A stretch of 64,000 bases of DNA from Apostichopus japonicus (GCF_037975245.1 NC_092563.1:13692001-13756000); one strand, 5' to 3'. Shown: positions 12,468 to 27,989, counted from the first letter of the stretch. Numbers and translations: made by a program. Notes: generated by a model not told the origin, from the sequence alone.

Positions 12468-13865
12468 AAATGTGACATCATCGAGCTACATGTGCTTCAT
12501 TTTTTCTTATGTTTTTCTTTATTTATTACAATGTTCTTAACATAACCTAATGAGTAAAAGGTTAAGGAGTCAATACTGTTACCAATTGACCTTGGAAATT
12601 TGAAAAGACAAGGAAAGAGAAAGTATAACAGGTTTAAGATCCTAGTGGCACTGTGACGTCACAGATTTACAAAATGACAGCCTCCGTTGTTGTTGTTCGA
12701 AAAGTTTCTCTGTCTTTTAATCTATGATTGTTAGATTGTTGGCTTTATTTCTCCTTGAACTTTATCTGTACCTTTATCGATTGGACTCGCGGTCAAGTGT
12801 AAACTTAGATGGGAAAATTCCAGTCTACTTATCAATAAGTATACAGGGGTAATCATGTCTGGGCCTTCAAAACGGCATGGTGAAGGTTATCGTTAATCTT
12901 TCTTTAGTCTAAGTAAGTCAAACGAATTACCAACAATATATCATCCCGCCGATTACAGTTCTTGATAAAGCAGCATTCAGTTTAAATATATGACTTTTTT
13001 TCATACGTATCATTGATCTTGTCTTTCATTCATTGTAACAATCGAACACATCGTCCCCGTTATGGCGGAGTGACGAATGTGCAAAAAGTGCGTTTTGAGA
13101 AAACGCGCTCTAAAGATTTTCACATTCTGACTTAAATGTATCTTAATTAAAAAAGGATTTTTTTTTACTGAAAAGTGTTGTCAATATATTAAATAAACCA
13201 AAAAAAAGACATCAAAGTAGTCATTTTTGTGTAAACAATATTCGTCGTTATGTCATGTCATTTTTCAGTTAATCTTAGACATTCGTCACACATTCCCTAT
13301 GCTAGAACTGGCTATGACTAATATTCGTCTTTTTTTGGGTGTAGTAGGGTACACCGTAAATTTTCACTGTCACATGGGGAAAGGTGGTGTGGAGGGAGGG
13401 GGGGGGGGTAGGTCAAATAACCTTAGAATAGAAGAAACTAATCGAAGGGTGGTACATTTATTTTAAAATGAATGCCCACGAATTACTACAATGTATTAAA
13501 CAGACAAACACATTGCATGGGTTATGCACATATATCAACAACATGGTTTAGTATGTTTTTCTTCGGTGGCATGGAGGGGGTTGGATATGGTGAGGGTAGA
13601 GGGTAGAGAGGGCAAGGAGAGCCGATTGCTGATAAGTAAATGTAGAAGTTGAAAAAGATGGATTTAATTTAGAAGTCATGTTGTTCGTGTTAATTTAACG
13701 TTGTTGCGAAAATCCGTTACGTCTACTTAATACAACGTTCCCCTATGACATTAGTCTATCTTAAAATAAACATTACTGAACCTCTACAGGAATTCGTAAC
13801 CACGTATCTAGGTTCATTTATCCATTACGATATTAATTAATATTTCCGAATGCGGTTCAGTGATG

Positions 13866-14100
13866 TTATGTAATTGTTCCCGACCCCACAACGCCCGGCT
13901 GTAATGTCACAGCTCTGGCCCAGACCTCGACATTTACCCATTGTATGAAATTGTTCGGGAAGTTAATTTGCATGACATGATGGGATGGATACTCTCTGGT
14001 ATAAAGGTGTGGATCCTTATAATGTTCAGTAACCATTATATTGACAGGCACTGTGTCTTTAATGATGTATCGCAAAGTCCTGCGTCGTTGGTGTGTTGCT
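13866..14100 (-). other. Coding-like open frame, unrecognised, copy 1
   Basis: An open frame of about 75 codons with balanced composition includes LRYIIKDTVPV, HYKDPHLYTREYP and FIQWVNVEVWARAV. It has no ATG start and would need splicing into it; a weak CACTAG acceptor precedes it. Family not recognised. Confidence 0.2.
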
Positions 14101-14283
14101 AGTGTTATTATTTATTACTTCTAAAGTACTAATGTATCCTTTCTTTTTATTCTTCTATATGTTCTGCACCCCATTGCACCCCCACATGACGTCATTAGAA
14201 CGCATCATGATTAACATGATAAATATATTAATTTGTTTTGTAAATGGCCTGTTTATGAAACATTCTACTGTTTATTTTCAATA

Positions 14284-14555
14284 ATATTCACCGATCGAGA
14301 CATTTTGTCCTTCCCGATCAATTTTAAAGACATTAATAAATGAATTTTTCCAACTTACTATTAAAAGCATACAACTAGTATTGCCTTGATATTTCACAAC
14401 ACACATTGAGCGATTTGAAAATACATTAACATCAATAATGAAGAAGTTTGTATTATATCCATCAATTCATATACTAATGCGAAAACACATGATTCAGTTT
14501 CCAAATTGTCAAACATGAATATAAACTTTCCATTTGCACATCAATCGAATTGCAT
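14284..14555 (+). repeat. Dispersed repeat, member 2, copy 1
   Basis: Diverged relative of 10932-11150, with an extra internal segment of about 60 bases and lacking the first 25 bases. Confidence 0.7.
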
Positions 14556-16847
14556 ACTGTCATTGGCAAAATCGAGTGTTAATGAACAATTATCTTAGCT
14601 ATGGTTCTGTAAAATGAAATTCCGTGATAAATCATAAACAATTTTATTGCTTAGATTTATGTAAAAGCATAATTTTTTATTCCGTTTTCATGAAGATGTG
14701 AACACATGCACTTGCAAAAAAAAAAAGTTCCAGTGGCATAATCTATTAAATCGGAACTCTTATGAAGCACACAGATTTCGGAAAATGGTGTGCAATTCTT
14801 CATTTTCAAGTTAGTGTATTACGTAAAAAAGCTCTGACAATACTTTATTAGTATCCTTCAAACGTCTTGGAAGCTTTGCACTATACTATCCCCTTAAATG
14901 GAATGTGAAATTGTTCTTACGCTCACAGGCACATTCGTAATATCCAACCCAACCTCGTGTGAATCCTCAAATTTAAACTAGAAAACAACTGTGCCAATGT
15001 TCAAGTGTTTCCAAGTTATACTCTACTATGTGGCTCCTTCTTTTTATGTTTTTATTATTAACTTTATAATTATATTATTTATTCCTTCCAGTATACATAT
15101 AACATTTATAAAGAGGAGTCATATAACACGTCAACAAGAATATTAACTCATATAAAAAGGGGGCCAAAGGTTACGATGGTAGGATATCAATTAAATACAT
15201 CAACACATACAAAAGATAATATATAAAACGATATGTATTGCTTCTTTGAATTGAATCGTTCTGTTTCATTTATTAAGCTTCTATTCTTTATTACGTGATA
15301 TTTAGGGTTGAGCGATATTATTTCATAGAATAACGATATCAATACGGAGACAGAAATTCCCCTTCCCATTACCAGAATCTTTCAAGCTGGTAATGATTCA
15401 AATATAAAAACCTTCAACAATTGTATATGTATAGATCTATCGATAAACGTTACAAGAATTATCCACCGCAAAATGGTATATTAACATATTAACATTTTAA
15501 ATTCAACACAACTGTTAGCAAACTGCTAATCCACTAAAGAGCCAGTGTGTAAGAGAATGTGTCAAAGTAAGTTGGCCTGAATATATATGTGAACAGTTTA
15601 TCAGAATACTAAGAACTATATCAGCATGAGGATCAACTCAATATTAACTGTATCGGTAACGATACTATTTCTTTTTTATAACAATTCAATGTCAGTAATA
15701 TGATGCCTTAAAGAAATGAAATCAACATATGAGGAATCCTATACCAATGTTAGTAATATCCTCAGCGTATTCAGAATGGCATCAATATATTAGGAATAAT
15801 AACTGGCACAGTTTAACATATAACCGAGAATTAAAATCGTTTGTATCACATTGCTATATGAATTTCTTTATGTTATAGAAATATAATCATGTTTCATTGT
15901 ATACAAGTGATATCATAAATGTATTTCTGTTGTTGTCATTGTATGCTGTCGTGAAGTTTTAATGTAATCTGTTTGGCTCCGTTGGTGTCGCCTTTTGTAG
16001 CGTGCGTGGGTGATGTTTACAGGTTTATTTACAGCCAACCATGCAAACTGTCTTTCTGCGTACCTTTTTATGATATTCATACCTGAAATGCGATATTTGA
16101 ATGTTTGGTATCTGTTTTGTAAGTGCCGCTTTCTCCACCTCTCTCCACCTCCACCTCTCTCTCTCTCGTTGAAACACACACAAACGCACGCAATAAACGT
16201 GTCACTGTGCCCCTCTTTCTCCGCCACCCCCCCCCCTCTCTTTCACACAATTTATCACACAAACACACACGCAAACACTAACTATGTCACTATCCACATA
16301 GTTTTCCAGTTAATGTGTTAAAGCTACAATTAATTAACCTTGTTTTTAATCGGTCAAACCTTTGGAAGCTACAGCATTTTAGTTAGTATTCCGTCTTTGC
16401 TGCCAATTTTGAAGAGAAGAAAACAAATTAATAAAAAAAAAGTCTGAAATTACATCTCAGAGCCCTACATAGTGGCCCCATGCATGGATTGTGGAGGGGG
16501 AGGCCGAAGCGTTCCTGAAACGTTTCTGTCTCCTGTGACATTTTCATTTATTCAGTGTTCTCTGATAGAGATTCACTAAAATAAATTTGAAAACACCTAT
16601 GGGTGTCCAGTGGACAAAGCCCTTGGAAATTGCACCATCTTGAGATACTTCTAGATCTATTTTATTCAATACTTATGATTTTTTTCAGGGGGAAACTACT
16701 TGATATCATTAAAAGCTTCGTCATTTTATTGCTTCCATGCGACCTTCGGTTGGTAGGAAACATTTGTCTTGACTGATTGCTAAAATATTATTCAACTGCT
16801 AACCTCAAGTAAACCTATTTTAACTTCATACTACGATACCTAAAGGT
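14556..16847. other. Gene-free region with simple repeats
   Basis: It contains a partial Penelope-like end (15500-15575) and a CT/CA-rich stretch (16130-16275) that produces artefactual frames on both strands. The counterpart is 53046-55284. Copy 1 has about 32 extra bases near 14670. Confidence 0.5.
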
Positions 16848-17183
16848 GACGTCATTATTATGCTATTGTATGATTGGCTCTACTTGGCCATGCTCTCTGA
16901 CTACGTATATACATATGGCTCATTTTGGAATCATCGAAAAGGGGTGGCGCTATTTTAATTCGCTATATAAACAGTCAAAGAAGTTTTGTGAAAGCCTTTG
17001 TAGGCTTCCTTAGACACAGTTTGAGGAGAATAGCGCGCCAACATGACACTTATGCACATATGCCGGACGCAAACTTTGGTTAGGATTCACGCACGTCACC
17101 GTCTGGTCGACCTCCGACCGACCCTCCTCGCATCTTCCCGGGTTCTGATGCGACATCGAAGGAGACATGGCACGGGATCCTAG
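16848..17183 (+). promoter_or_regulatory. Promoter-like cluster (CRE, CCAAT, TATA) and small ORF, copy 1
   Basis: A TGACGTCA site near 16848, an inverted CCAAT box (ATTGG) near 16872 and TATATAAA at 16964-16971 are spaced like a polymerase II promoter. The first ATG, 72 bases below the TATA end, opens a 46-codon Arg-rich frame (17043-17183). The frame is not recognised and the transcript is unproven. Confidence 0.3.
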
Positions 17184-17240
17184 CCAACAGAAAAGCACCA
17201 TACCTACGGCCGGAGCAGTATAGTTACCGACCTGCCTCAT

Positions 17241-19412
17241 ACCCTAAGACGATTTTCACAATTAGCAATGGTACTTCGCTTACACTGCTGCGCTATCAAT
17301 ATAGCTTCAGAATTAATACTTAAAGATTCTCCGAAAAATAAGTCATTTCCACACCTGTTTCAGTGTGAATCCAACTGAAACTTAAAGGTTGCTGTATTGG
17401 CCCCAAATATGCTAGATATTCAAATATGGTCACCTTTGGTCAAAGTTCTTATTTTTTTATATCACAACCTTCGAGGAAACGTTCCTCATTGGGACATTCA
17501 GTCATCTTGTGTGTTCCTTACAAATGTCTGAGGGCCTCCAGGAAAGTACTTTTTGAAAACTTCTAGCAATTATAGCGTGCTATAATTTGGGGCCTATACT
17601 GTCTATACCTTTAACCTGATGATGGTATTGATTTTAGTGCCAACGGTGATAACATTCTACTATGAACATATGATAAGAAAAGGAGATCCCTGTGATACAA
17701 TGGCAACACACATTTACAGAATGACAGGTCCCAGAAACATCTTCTAAATTGGAATTTATCCTATACGGAACATGGGTTTCCTTATCTAGGGAAGCTGGTC
17801 ATCCGAAAGAGCTCTATTATATAGTAAGCTTAATGTGGTACTTGGGTTTGTCTGGAGGCGGTAGAATCTGTCAGTCGGATATTTTAATGTAGAGCTAACG
17901 TGAACACCGAGCGTCAGCTCTAAGTTTTGTTCCAATCAGGAAGAAAGGGCGACGGCTCTTTTGTTGCGAATTCCAGAAGCTTGGATTTGCATACCAAATT
18001 TAATATTTCGCCTACCATTAAATCCCTAAAAAACATGCAATGACATGCAAATTGCTGTTCAATGATCTATGGTTATCTCAACACATACTGTTGTGTTCGC
18101 AATGTTGTTGCTGTTTCTCAAAGTACCATAAGTTCGAACAATAAATATTAAACAATATAATGAAGTTTAATTGGTAACAACATATCATGTATCTAGCATT
18201 AAGGGAGGGGAGGGGTAGGGCATAAGAAACACCGTTACGTTGTCTGCATGAAGAAAGGTGCGCTATTTCAAAATACAGAAAGTCCAGTGGATTCTCACGT
18301 TACAGCTAACAGTACACATGGATAGTAGGTTACTTTTATTCTGTTCAGCAATGCAATACCATATCTAAATCTAATCTCGTTTGAACTACACAAGGCGTGT
18401 ATATGCAGTTTGTTCTCACATTGCTTGAACTGTATAGCGAACTACTGCTGGTGTGTATGTACGGTATGCGATGCATCTATAAATAGTAGCAGCATAGCAT
18501 ACATGGTGCGTCTCAAAGACAAAACAATATCTGTTGAATAGGTTTGGTGGTTGTTAAGTTCTTCACAACAATCAATATTTGATCGGGTTGACTGAATTCA
18601 GACTGGCAACAAATATTTTGCCTAGTTATAACCCGTAAGTGCATGGAGAGGCTATGGTTTAATAGGCTGTAGATAACATAAATCACATAGTCAGTGTTGA
18701 ATTAATATATGTAATGCATGTCCACAGTGGTATCAGCCACGGGGCGCAAACACCTTGTGGGGGGGGGTCTAGTATATTAAGTGGTCGAGGGGTGGTGTAA
18801 GAGTATGAGAATGTTTCGTAAAATGGAGGGTGCCTATATTTGCAAAACATTGCAAATTTGTTCCAACTGGCTGCCGTATCACGATTCCGTGAAATCGATT
18901 AAAAGGAGTACAGGTGTTGATAGGAGTGATTTGTAAAAGAATGTGTGCTTGAATTGGGCAAATTTTGCAGGTTTTATGTAACATATTCTGTCCACATTAA
19001 AGTTTATATATTATCCTAATATAAAATTCAATATGGTAAGCTTGGGGTACGTACACAGAAAGGAGGTAATATTTGTCTCTGTGTGTGTCTGCGTGGGTTT
19101 GTGTGTGTGCTTTTGGTTTTTTCCTCTCCGTCTTCTTGCTTTGGTCTCTTCATTTCCCTTTAATAGTTCAATTTATTCACAAAGAAACCCAGACAAATTC
19201 AGTGGTATATACTACCTTCAATAATCTCATATTGGTAATTATAACGCATATACCAAATATTTCCGAAGACTTCAGAGAAAATTTGATAAACCCAAGTTAA
19301 GCTGCTTATCTTCTCAAATTAAATGAAGCTACCTTTCAATTAGCCTCCCAACAAATCAGTGGCAGTCCCAGACCATTGAATATTGTCAGTTCTGTATTAT
19401 CCCTTTTTTCAG
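17241..19412. other. Gene-free region
   Basis: It holds a G-run with the shortened hAT-like block (18735-18855) and a TG-rich stretch near 19080-19110. Nothing else was recognised. The counterpart is 55682-58104. Confidence 0.5.
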
Positions 19413-19602
19413 GGATACACCAACCCACCCATCTTCTTCAGGCCCATGCGACAGAGATCTTTGTGGAGAACTACTCCGTGAGACAGCTGAGAAACATCTT
19501 GTTCTGTGTGAGAGAAATCCTACTTTAAAAGATCTCTCTGGGAGCTGCTGTAAGTTTTTAAAGGCATTGAAGACTCGCTCCAAACCGCGTGCCGCGCTCT
19601 GA
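19413..19602 (+). CDS. Candidate plus-strand exon, unrecognised, copy 1
   Basis: A strong acceptor (CCCTTTTTTCAG) is followed by a 62-codon open frame in phase 2 that begins DTPTHPSSSGPC, continues LCGELLRETAEKH and LVLCERNPTLKDL, and ends RSKPRAAL at TGA. Five cysteines and an amphipathic pattern make it look coding. An internal GTAAGT (near 19549) could instead be a donor. I do not recognise the family and see no partner exon. It could be chance or an old relic. Confidence 0.3.
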
Positions 19603-20202
19603 AAAAGTTAAGTTTCCGTTGCTTGCAAGTGAAATTTTCTTCTTGTCGCTACAAAATGCAGACAGTAATGAATCGTTACACCTTGCTATTTTTTATCTAG
19701 ACCTGAGATGTCCATCGCTGCTATATACACTGTGTTGTGGGTATTGACCGTAGCTGTATGTATTGACTGTACACTAGTGTCGAATTACCGACGGTAGCAA
19801 GCTGTGTGTGTGTTTTATGGGATCGATGGTGATGTCAACACTTTTGTTACACCTCATTCGAAACTAGGTCAGATTACCGCATGAGACGTTTCTTTGTGCG
19901 CCAGTCTTCACTCCCTTTAAATATGTGATGTCATAGTGCCGCTAGAATCTGCAACCTTTCGGTTTCTTTTTGTTTTCTAATTCCCTGTTTTTTAAGCTGA
20001 AATGTTAACAGGGTTGAAACTGAAACTCCTCTTGCTATCATTAATTAATTAGGTCATGTTAAGAGCTTTAATAGTTAAGATACGCAAAGCCGACTCCATC
20101 CATTAGAGAAAATGAGAAAATAAACATTGGAAACAAAAATATTACTTTGAAAAAAGCACACAAACAAACATTGAATCCAAGTGGCTGGATGACGTCGTAT
20201 AT

Positions 20203-20218
20203 AGACTTGATCAAGTCT
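20203..20218. repeat. 16-bp perfect palindrome, site 2, copy 1
   Basis: Same AGACTTGATCAAGTCT core. The left flank GATGACGTCGTATAT resembles the inverse of the right flank of site 1. Confidence 0.7.
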
Positions 20219-20727
20219 TCATCCTCGTGTTAGGGAAAACATTAAAATACTTGATATCGCCCAAATGGAGTTAAACAAATTCTTAGCTGTTTGTGGAAGC
20301 TGTTTTAAGACCATTTTTACCTTTATCACAGACTAAAACTGATGGCAGGGTTCGTGTCTCTTTCGGTGTCTCTTAAAGAGGCCATTTCATAAAAAAATCC
20401 AACTAATCGAGAGTAACTTCCTCTGAATCTATGAAAAATCTCTGTTCAAAACTTTCCTCATCACCTTCATAACATCAAGGACTAATTAGATATTAACATT
20501 ATATTAATCGCATCTGAAAACACATCTCTGAAAAATGCAATTTCAAAACAAGACAACGATGACGTCATGTTAGGAAAACAAATGCCAAGCCCAGGCATGT
20601 ACCGGATCCGCGACGATCATACCGTCCTACATACACGCACATTTACACTTAGAGAAAAACCACTGCATTACGCTATATCGTTAGAAACTTCAAGTTTGTT
20701 TGACAAAATGTAAAATATCCGAGAGAA

Positions 20728-20972
20728 ATGCCGGTCTGTTGTGTTGTTGGAAGCTGCAGAAATGTCATAACCCATGCAATTAGCCTTCATCGATGGCCGA
20801 AGGACGACAAAAACACGGCGATTATGACCACGTTAGTGCACAACACCAGCGTCGATTTCACTGGGCCTAGTCAGTTTTCAGCTCCGTATGTAGCGAACAC
20901 TTCACAGAAGCATTTTACGATCCCTCCTTTTCTTATGAAATAAAACAAATGGGCTTTAACGGGTCGACATAA
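20728..20972 (+). pseudogene. Frameshifted THAP zinc-finger relic, copy 1
   Basis: The frame starts MPVCCVVGSCRN, then ISLHRWPKDDKN, the opening of a THAP C2CH finger. The closing CxxH pair lies in another frame: SSVCSEHFTEAFYD, after a one-base shift near 20876-20884. The stop is TAA at 20970-20972. THAP fingers bind DNA and occur in nuclear regulators and P-element-like transposases. No AVPTIF-like tail and no downstream transposase were seen. Both copies share the shift, so it predates the duplication. Confidence 0.65.
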
Positions 20973-22955
<1,983 letters not shown>

Positions 22956-22985
22956 CAGGGGCGTAGCCAGGGGGAGCAGGGGGAG
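22956..22985. mobile_element. Solitary hAT-like terminus beside (CTA)n, copy 1
   Basis: CAGGGGCGTAGCCAGG is a typical hAT-type terminal inverted repeat. It directly follows the (CTA)n tract and leads into the LINE relic. No matching second end was found nearby. Confidence 0.5.
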
Positions 22986-25045
22986 CGAGTTTCTGCTATT
23001 GTTAATCTTATTACAATAGTATAATTTCTTTGACAAAATAATAATCTTGTTAAGTTTTTTCCGGTACATAGTATTGGTTGACCTACTGTCATTAGTATTG
23101 TTCTTTAGGTAGCGTCTATAGAGCAGATTTTTCCTCCTAATGGATTGTAAGATTCCATTTGTTATCCAAGGGTGTTTATTTTTCCTCCCTTTTGTTTTAC
23201 TGATGTTATGCAATAGAAAACAGGTATTGTACGTTGAATTAAATGAATCAAAGAAAGCATTTTAAGAAGTGTTAGCGTCAGGCTTAGTAAGCACTTCATC
23301 CCATGTTTTACTTTTACTTTCAGAAATAAACTTATTAATGTTCTTATTGCTATAGTTACGGACTTGCAATGAGTTACACCTGACTGTCCCCTGATTCACA
23401 GGGGCATGAAGAAAAATAGGAAAATGGTCACTAATATCTGTAATAAGTATTCCAGATGTCATTTGAGAATCAACATTGGTTAAGATGTTGTCAATTATGG
23501 TGGCAGAAGATGGACTAACCCGAGTAGGTTTAGTTATTGTGGGATAAAACCCGCTAGAATGATTAAGGTAAATAAAGTCAGTAGATATGCTTGCTTTAGA
23601 TAAATCAATATTAAATCTCCCATAATATAGGTACTGCAGTGGTCATTAGCGATGGTGCTACGGATTAGCTGCATATTTAAATTGAAATCATCATTCGAAC
23701 GGTTTGGAGGTCTGTATACACAACCAACGATAAGTTTGTCGTTACTTGGTGTACTCGTTTCAATGAATATAGCTTCAATAGAATTGTTTAAAATAGAAAA
23801 CTCTTTACGATGTTTAAAATTTAAGTCATTATTTATAAAAAGGCAAACACCACCAACCCTTCTTTCATTACGATGTTGTTCAATTAGTGTGCATTTGTCA
23901 ATATTAATAAGAGGAGATATATCATCCGTAAACCAGGTTTCAGTAATACCAATTATGCAAAATTCTTGATTTAACAAAGAGAAAAAAGTAGCAATATCGG
24001 TAAAATGTTTCTTAATACTACGACTGTGATATGCACGTATGTGATGGTGAGTTAATTGCTAATTGATGTCATAGTTCTTACAAGATACATCATTTTCGCT
24101 CATGCCTTCCGTGGATTTAGTGTTAAAAAGCATAATGGCAAGTCTACAGTAAATTTTGATTGCCATTTTCACTGTAATGAATTGTGTCCAATTGTAATTT
24201 CAGTTAGTTATTTTGCCTCCTTTATTAGCAGTTCCTGTCTGTCCTTTTTCCTTACGGCGGAAATGTAGGTTTTCTCGATCGCTGGTTGTGTGGTTTTCTT
24301 TTGTTGACTGGTTAACTTCTTCGGTACAGTGTAAACTTCGGTTGAAGCTGCTCTCTTCATTCTTGTGTTTTCTGTAGCCGAGGATTGAGTTCTCGCAGGT
24401 TGGGAATTTAATGTTATAAGTTAGGTCTTCCTTCTGCGTTTTTTCTTATTTATCTTCTGGTTTGGTCTGTTTGTTATTACTATTTTCACTATGTCTTTGC
24501 TTTGGTAAATCTTCGCTTTCTGTATCCATGACGATCGAAGTTTCACTTTCTAATGTGTCTAAGTTCGATCTTGTGGCCTGATCTGTCAATTGACTGTCTT
24601 TTCTGGTGTCTCCTTTAAGGTCAGGTTGTTTTGAACTTCATTATTGTTCCCTTGATCGGATTCTCTTTATGTCTCATTGTCTTGCTGATCCTGCATGGTC
24701 TCCGTCTCTTGCTCGTAATCTTCTTCGTATTCAGTGCAGTTGAAGCTTTTGTGGCCAAAGCGATGACAGTTAAAGCACTCTATTGTTGGGCATCTTGATT
24801 CGGAGTGTCCCAGCTCATCACATTGTTTACATCTATAGTTTGGGCAGTTTCTCATTAGATGATCCCCTCTCCCAAGCAATTGTTGCAAACCCTACTTTGG
24901 TCATTTTGTTTCAGTCTTATGTGAGTGCCTCCAATAACAACAGCATATGGTACTTTTTACCTTGCTTGGTAATTCAAGCCGCACAAATCGTGCGGAACGA
25001 AAAGTTCATTTTTAGATCATTTTTCCTACGTCGGGCCGATGCCTA
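22975..25045 (-). mobile_element. Decayed non-LTR retrotransposon (LINE), copy 1
   Basis: Read on the minus strand, the right part encodes an ORF1-like end with CCHC zinc knuckles (around 24667-24910, patterns such as CKQCDELGHSESRC and CFNCHRFGHKSFNC) broken by a frameshift. Then at 23262-23977 comes an apurinic-like endonuclease with ITETWF, GGVCLF, VYRPPN and, after another frameshift, ISDHFPIF. The linker (KHPWITNGILQSIRRKN) follows near 23170. The reverse transcriptase is absent: the relic stops at the hAT-like terminus and (CTA)n tract. The endonuclease suggests a CR1/L2-type clade. It is not functional. Confidence 0.85.
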
Positions 25046-25368
25046 ATACGGTTTGTGTAACTCCCATAACATAGACAATCTCTGACAGGTATAACTTTAT
25101 GTGAAATAACATGTTTACGAACTAACCTAGTCCCTATAGACAAGTGTTCACCGATATTGTCTGATTTTAATACGACACTTTTTTTGTATAGTGAAAGGCA
25201 ATTAGCTAAGCATAACGGTACAGTTCATCGAGCAATACACTTTCTTCTTCCAGTGACCCTATTGAAAATTATTGTTTTGAACAAGAGACAGCTTGATACA
25301 CCTTGAGATACCTTTAAAGGTATATTCCGGGTACTTCCTTTTGTCAAAACCACAGTTTGAATGGCGAA

Positions 25369-27989
25369 GATTTTTGTCTTAATTTGGTGATATCGTGCGA
25401 TTGCATCTGGCAACAATAAAGTGAATATTGTCATCATGGCATTTCAGCTGAAAATATCTTGTTTTTCAACATGAAATTTTGCTATCTTCAATTTTGACTG
25501 CTGACAAACATTCCGAATGTATTAGCATTCACGTATATAAATCAACAACAATCTGATATGGTATCATTATCTTATATTAGATTAACCTTATCGTTAATTA
25601 GTTCACTAATTTCTTGAATATTTCAGTATATGCTGAATTCAGGAAAAAAGAAGAGAAACCCTAATGGCTAGCCATACGTATTTCACATACACAAACACGA
25701 AATCAACTGAGCTATCACGGAAATACACTGCAAATGGACATTACATCACAGTGACTACATAACGTGACCAAATTGAAGAAGCGAGTTGCTTTTCGTAAAG
25801 ATTGCGACCATTTATTCGCTACAAGGATATACCTGTTTCTGTGTACAATGATGATTAAACTCTGAAAGCAAAGTGGAAAGATTGGATAACTCTATACTCC
25901 CCCGTGAAGTATATGGTCTGTTTCGACTGCTGTACCTGATAAACATGTGGTAGTTGATCCTATTAATAGCTCCGTGTATTGTTAAATTCATGTTGTATAT
26001 TGATACTTAATACACTGCAGTTCATTACCATGATTAGGTTGCGCTTAGAGACATCTGAGAGACATCAAGAGTACGCAAAATTCATTTCTATATTTGCTGC
26101 TTCATTTGTGTCATGTTAATTCCGGAATTTTGTGTTAAATGAAACAAAATCTGTTTACGTGTATTTTATCTCACAGATTCCGTTTTTGAAAGATATGCAG
26201 AGATTGACTGTCAAAAGGTACCAGTTCGTTTGAGAAAGGTACTTATTTTTTCGTTTGATTTATTGAGAGAAGACACAATGTGAACCATTAGAGTAAAATT
26301 ATATGGGAGATTGATGCCTGAAATAGAGCTATTACCATTCGCAAGATTTTACGTTCCTGTTGTTTCGAGCCAGTAATACTTGAAATTTGAACACTATATG
26401 CAGTTATGTAGAAGTGTACGCCATGTAGCGGACAAACACAGTATCACAGGAAAATGAATATTCACAAATGTCGCGTCAAAGGTGGCTAGTGTCCTTTCCT
26501 TTGCGTTTGGTGGGAGCCAACGGTCAAATTGTGATCTATAAATATTTGTCTTGCGACGTGCGACATCTTTTTGTGTGGAGGCTAAATGCCACTTGAGGTC
26601 ATCAGCTACTTTTTAAACACAGTATTACAAGTGGAGTATTGGCAAATATCATACCTCGCCAAAGACATGCTTATAATTAGCATACGTTCCTCCTTGTTTT
26701 GGTGGACTTTACAGGTCAATTAGGACAGAGGTCACAAATGACGACAGTCGAACTTTAAATCCTGTAACTAAAGATTGTTAACATGGACAAACTTTTCAGA
26801 CCTATATGACATCATAGATTAGTGGTGTGATGTGATGTAATGTATATTTTTGGAGGTCAAAGCTTATGTAAGGTTGACAGCGTTTGACATCTGAAGATCT
26901 CAAGAACACATTTTGTTAAGAACGTTAATATTGGCAATTTTTATTCATAGTCTGGCTCATTGTAGACGAGGCAAATGTTATTTCACGGCATCGACGTATA
27001 CATTAACCTGGACCGCCTACGTCAATGGGAGAGACGCGCATGGAAAGAAACCTACCAACCACGGAGGGTCATGTTATTTGCTCCCTTGTAGCACCCAACT
27101 CTTATAGTACTCCTTGAATGTCATAGGTGTCAAATTCCTTGTGAAGTTACGCGAGCTGTGCTACTGCTAGCTAAGTGGTAAAAGTTTTCCAATGTTAACT
27201 GTAATTATCAATTCCAAAATTGCGATTTTGAGTATTTTTCAAACATTCGAACTGCATGTACATAAAGTACACATGTACATAAAGACGACAAAGAGACGAC
27301 AGGATTCGTTGTTCCTTAGCTACACAGGGCTCCTTGCCGATTTTGCACGTAAACAAGCGCGTATGATATGATAGGAGTGACCACCGTTTGCAATATGATA
27401 CCATGGTAGTAGATGTTCGAATAGTAGCCAGGGTCCATGCAGATTAAGCTTTGTATGAGGCGGAAGGTAAATCGAAACAACATTATCATCCAAACCTATA
27501 AGTAGTTGTTCTCAAATTTTCCGTAAATGTCTGTCATAGTGGCGTTCTTTTTCTGCAGAACGCTTATCTCTTCGAAATGACAAAGTGTTAAATAATATGT
27601 TAGTAGCATCTAAAAAAGCCACGTGAATGGGCCGAGAGATGAAGGACCAGCTAGTTATTTCTTTTAATAATCTTCTTTTAATAATAAGACAGTTCTCAAA
27701 TGTCTGTTCTATTATCTGAATACTATAAAGCTTAACACGCTTTAAATGTTGCAATGGGGCTATATTGTCTTACATATGGAAGAGGGTTGGGAAATGGGAG
27801 CAATATTGATAAATTCCACATGATGTAGAATACGTAAAGTAAATAAGCGATTTGAAGAGGGGGCAAAGAAAGAACAAAAAGTCTGTTGTTATATTCAAAA
27901 GGCCTCTGCTTTAAGATTTATTGGTGTTTAGTACCCTATCGAAATTGTACAGTATGGATAGATTGAGGGCAAAGCGCATATTAGACAAT
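25369..27989. other. Single-copy region between the LINE relic and gene B
   Basis: The matching part of copy 2 lies beyond the right edge. No exon, repeat family or RNA gene was recognised here. The open frame at 26913-27107 starts with a hydrophobic stretch but shows no other coding sign. Confidence 0.5.
27917..27922 (-). promoter_or_regulatory. Possible polyadenylation signal of gene B
   Basis: AATAAA on the minus strand lies about 640 bases past the gene B stop codon. An ATTAAA variant lies nearer, at 28185-28190. Neither has independent support. Confidence 0.25.

Noticed and set aside
15913-16321. About 100-codon frames on both strands
   Set aside because: They overlap a CT/CA-rich simple repeat. 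Copy 2 changes their ends by indels.
26913-27107. Small frame with a hydrophobic start resembling a signal peptide
   Set aside because: No promoter, splice site or family motif supports it.
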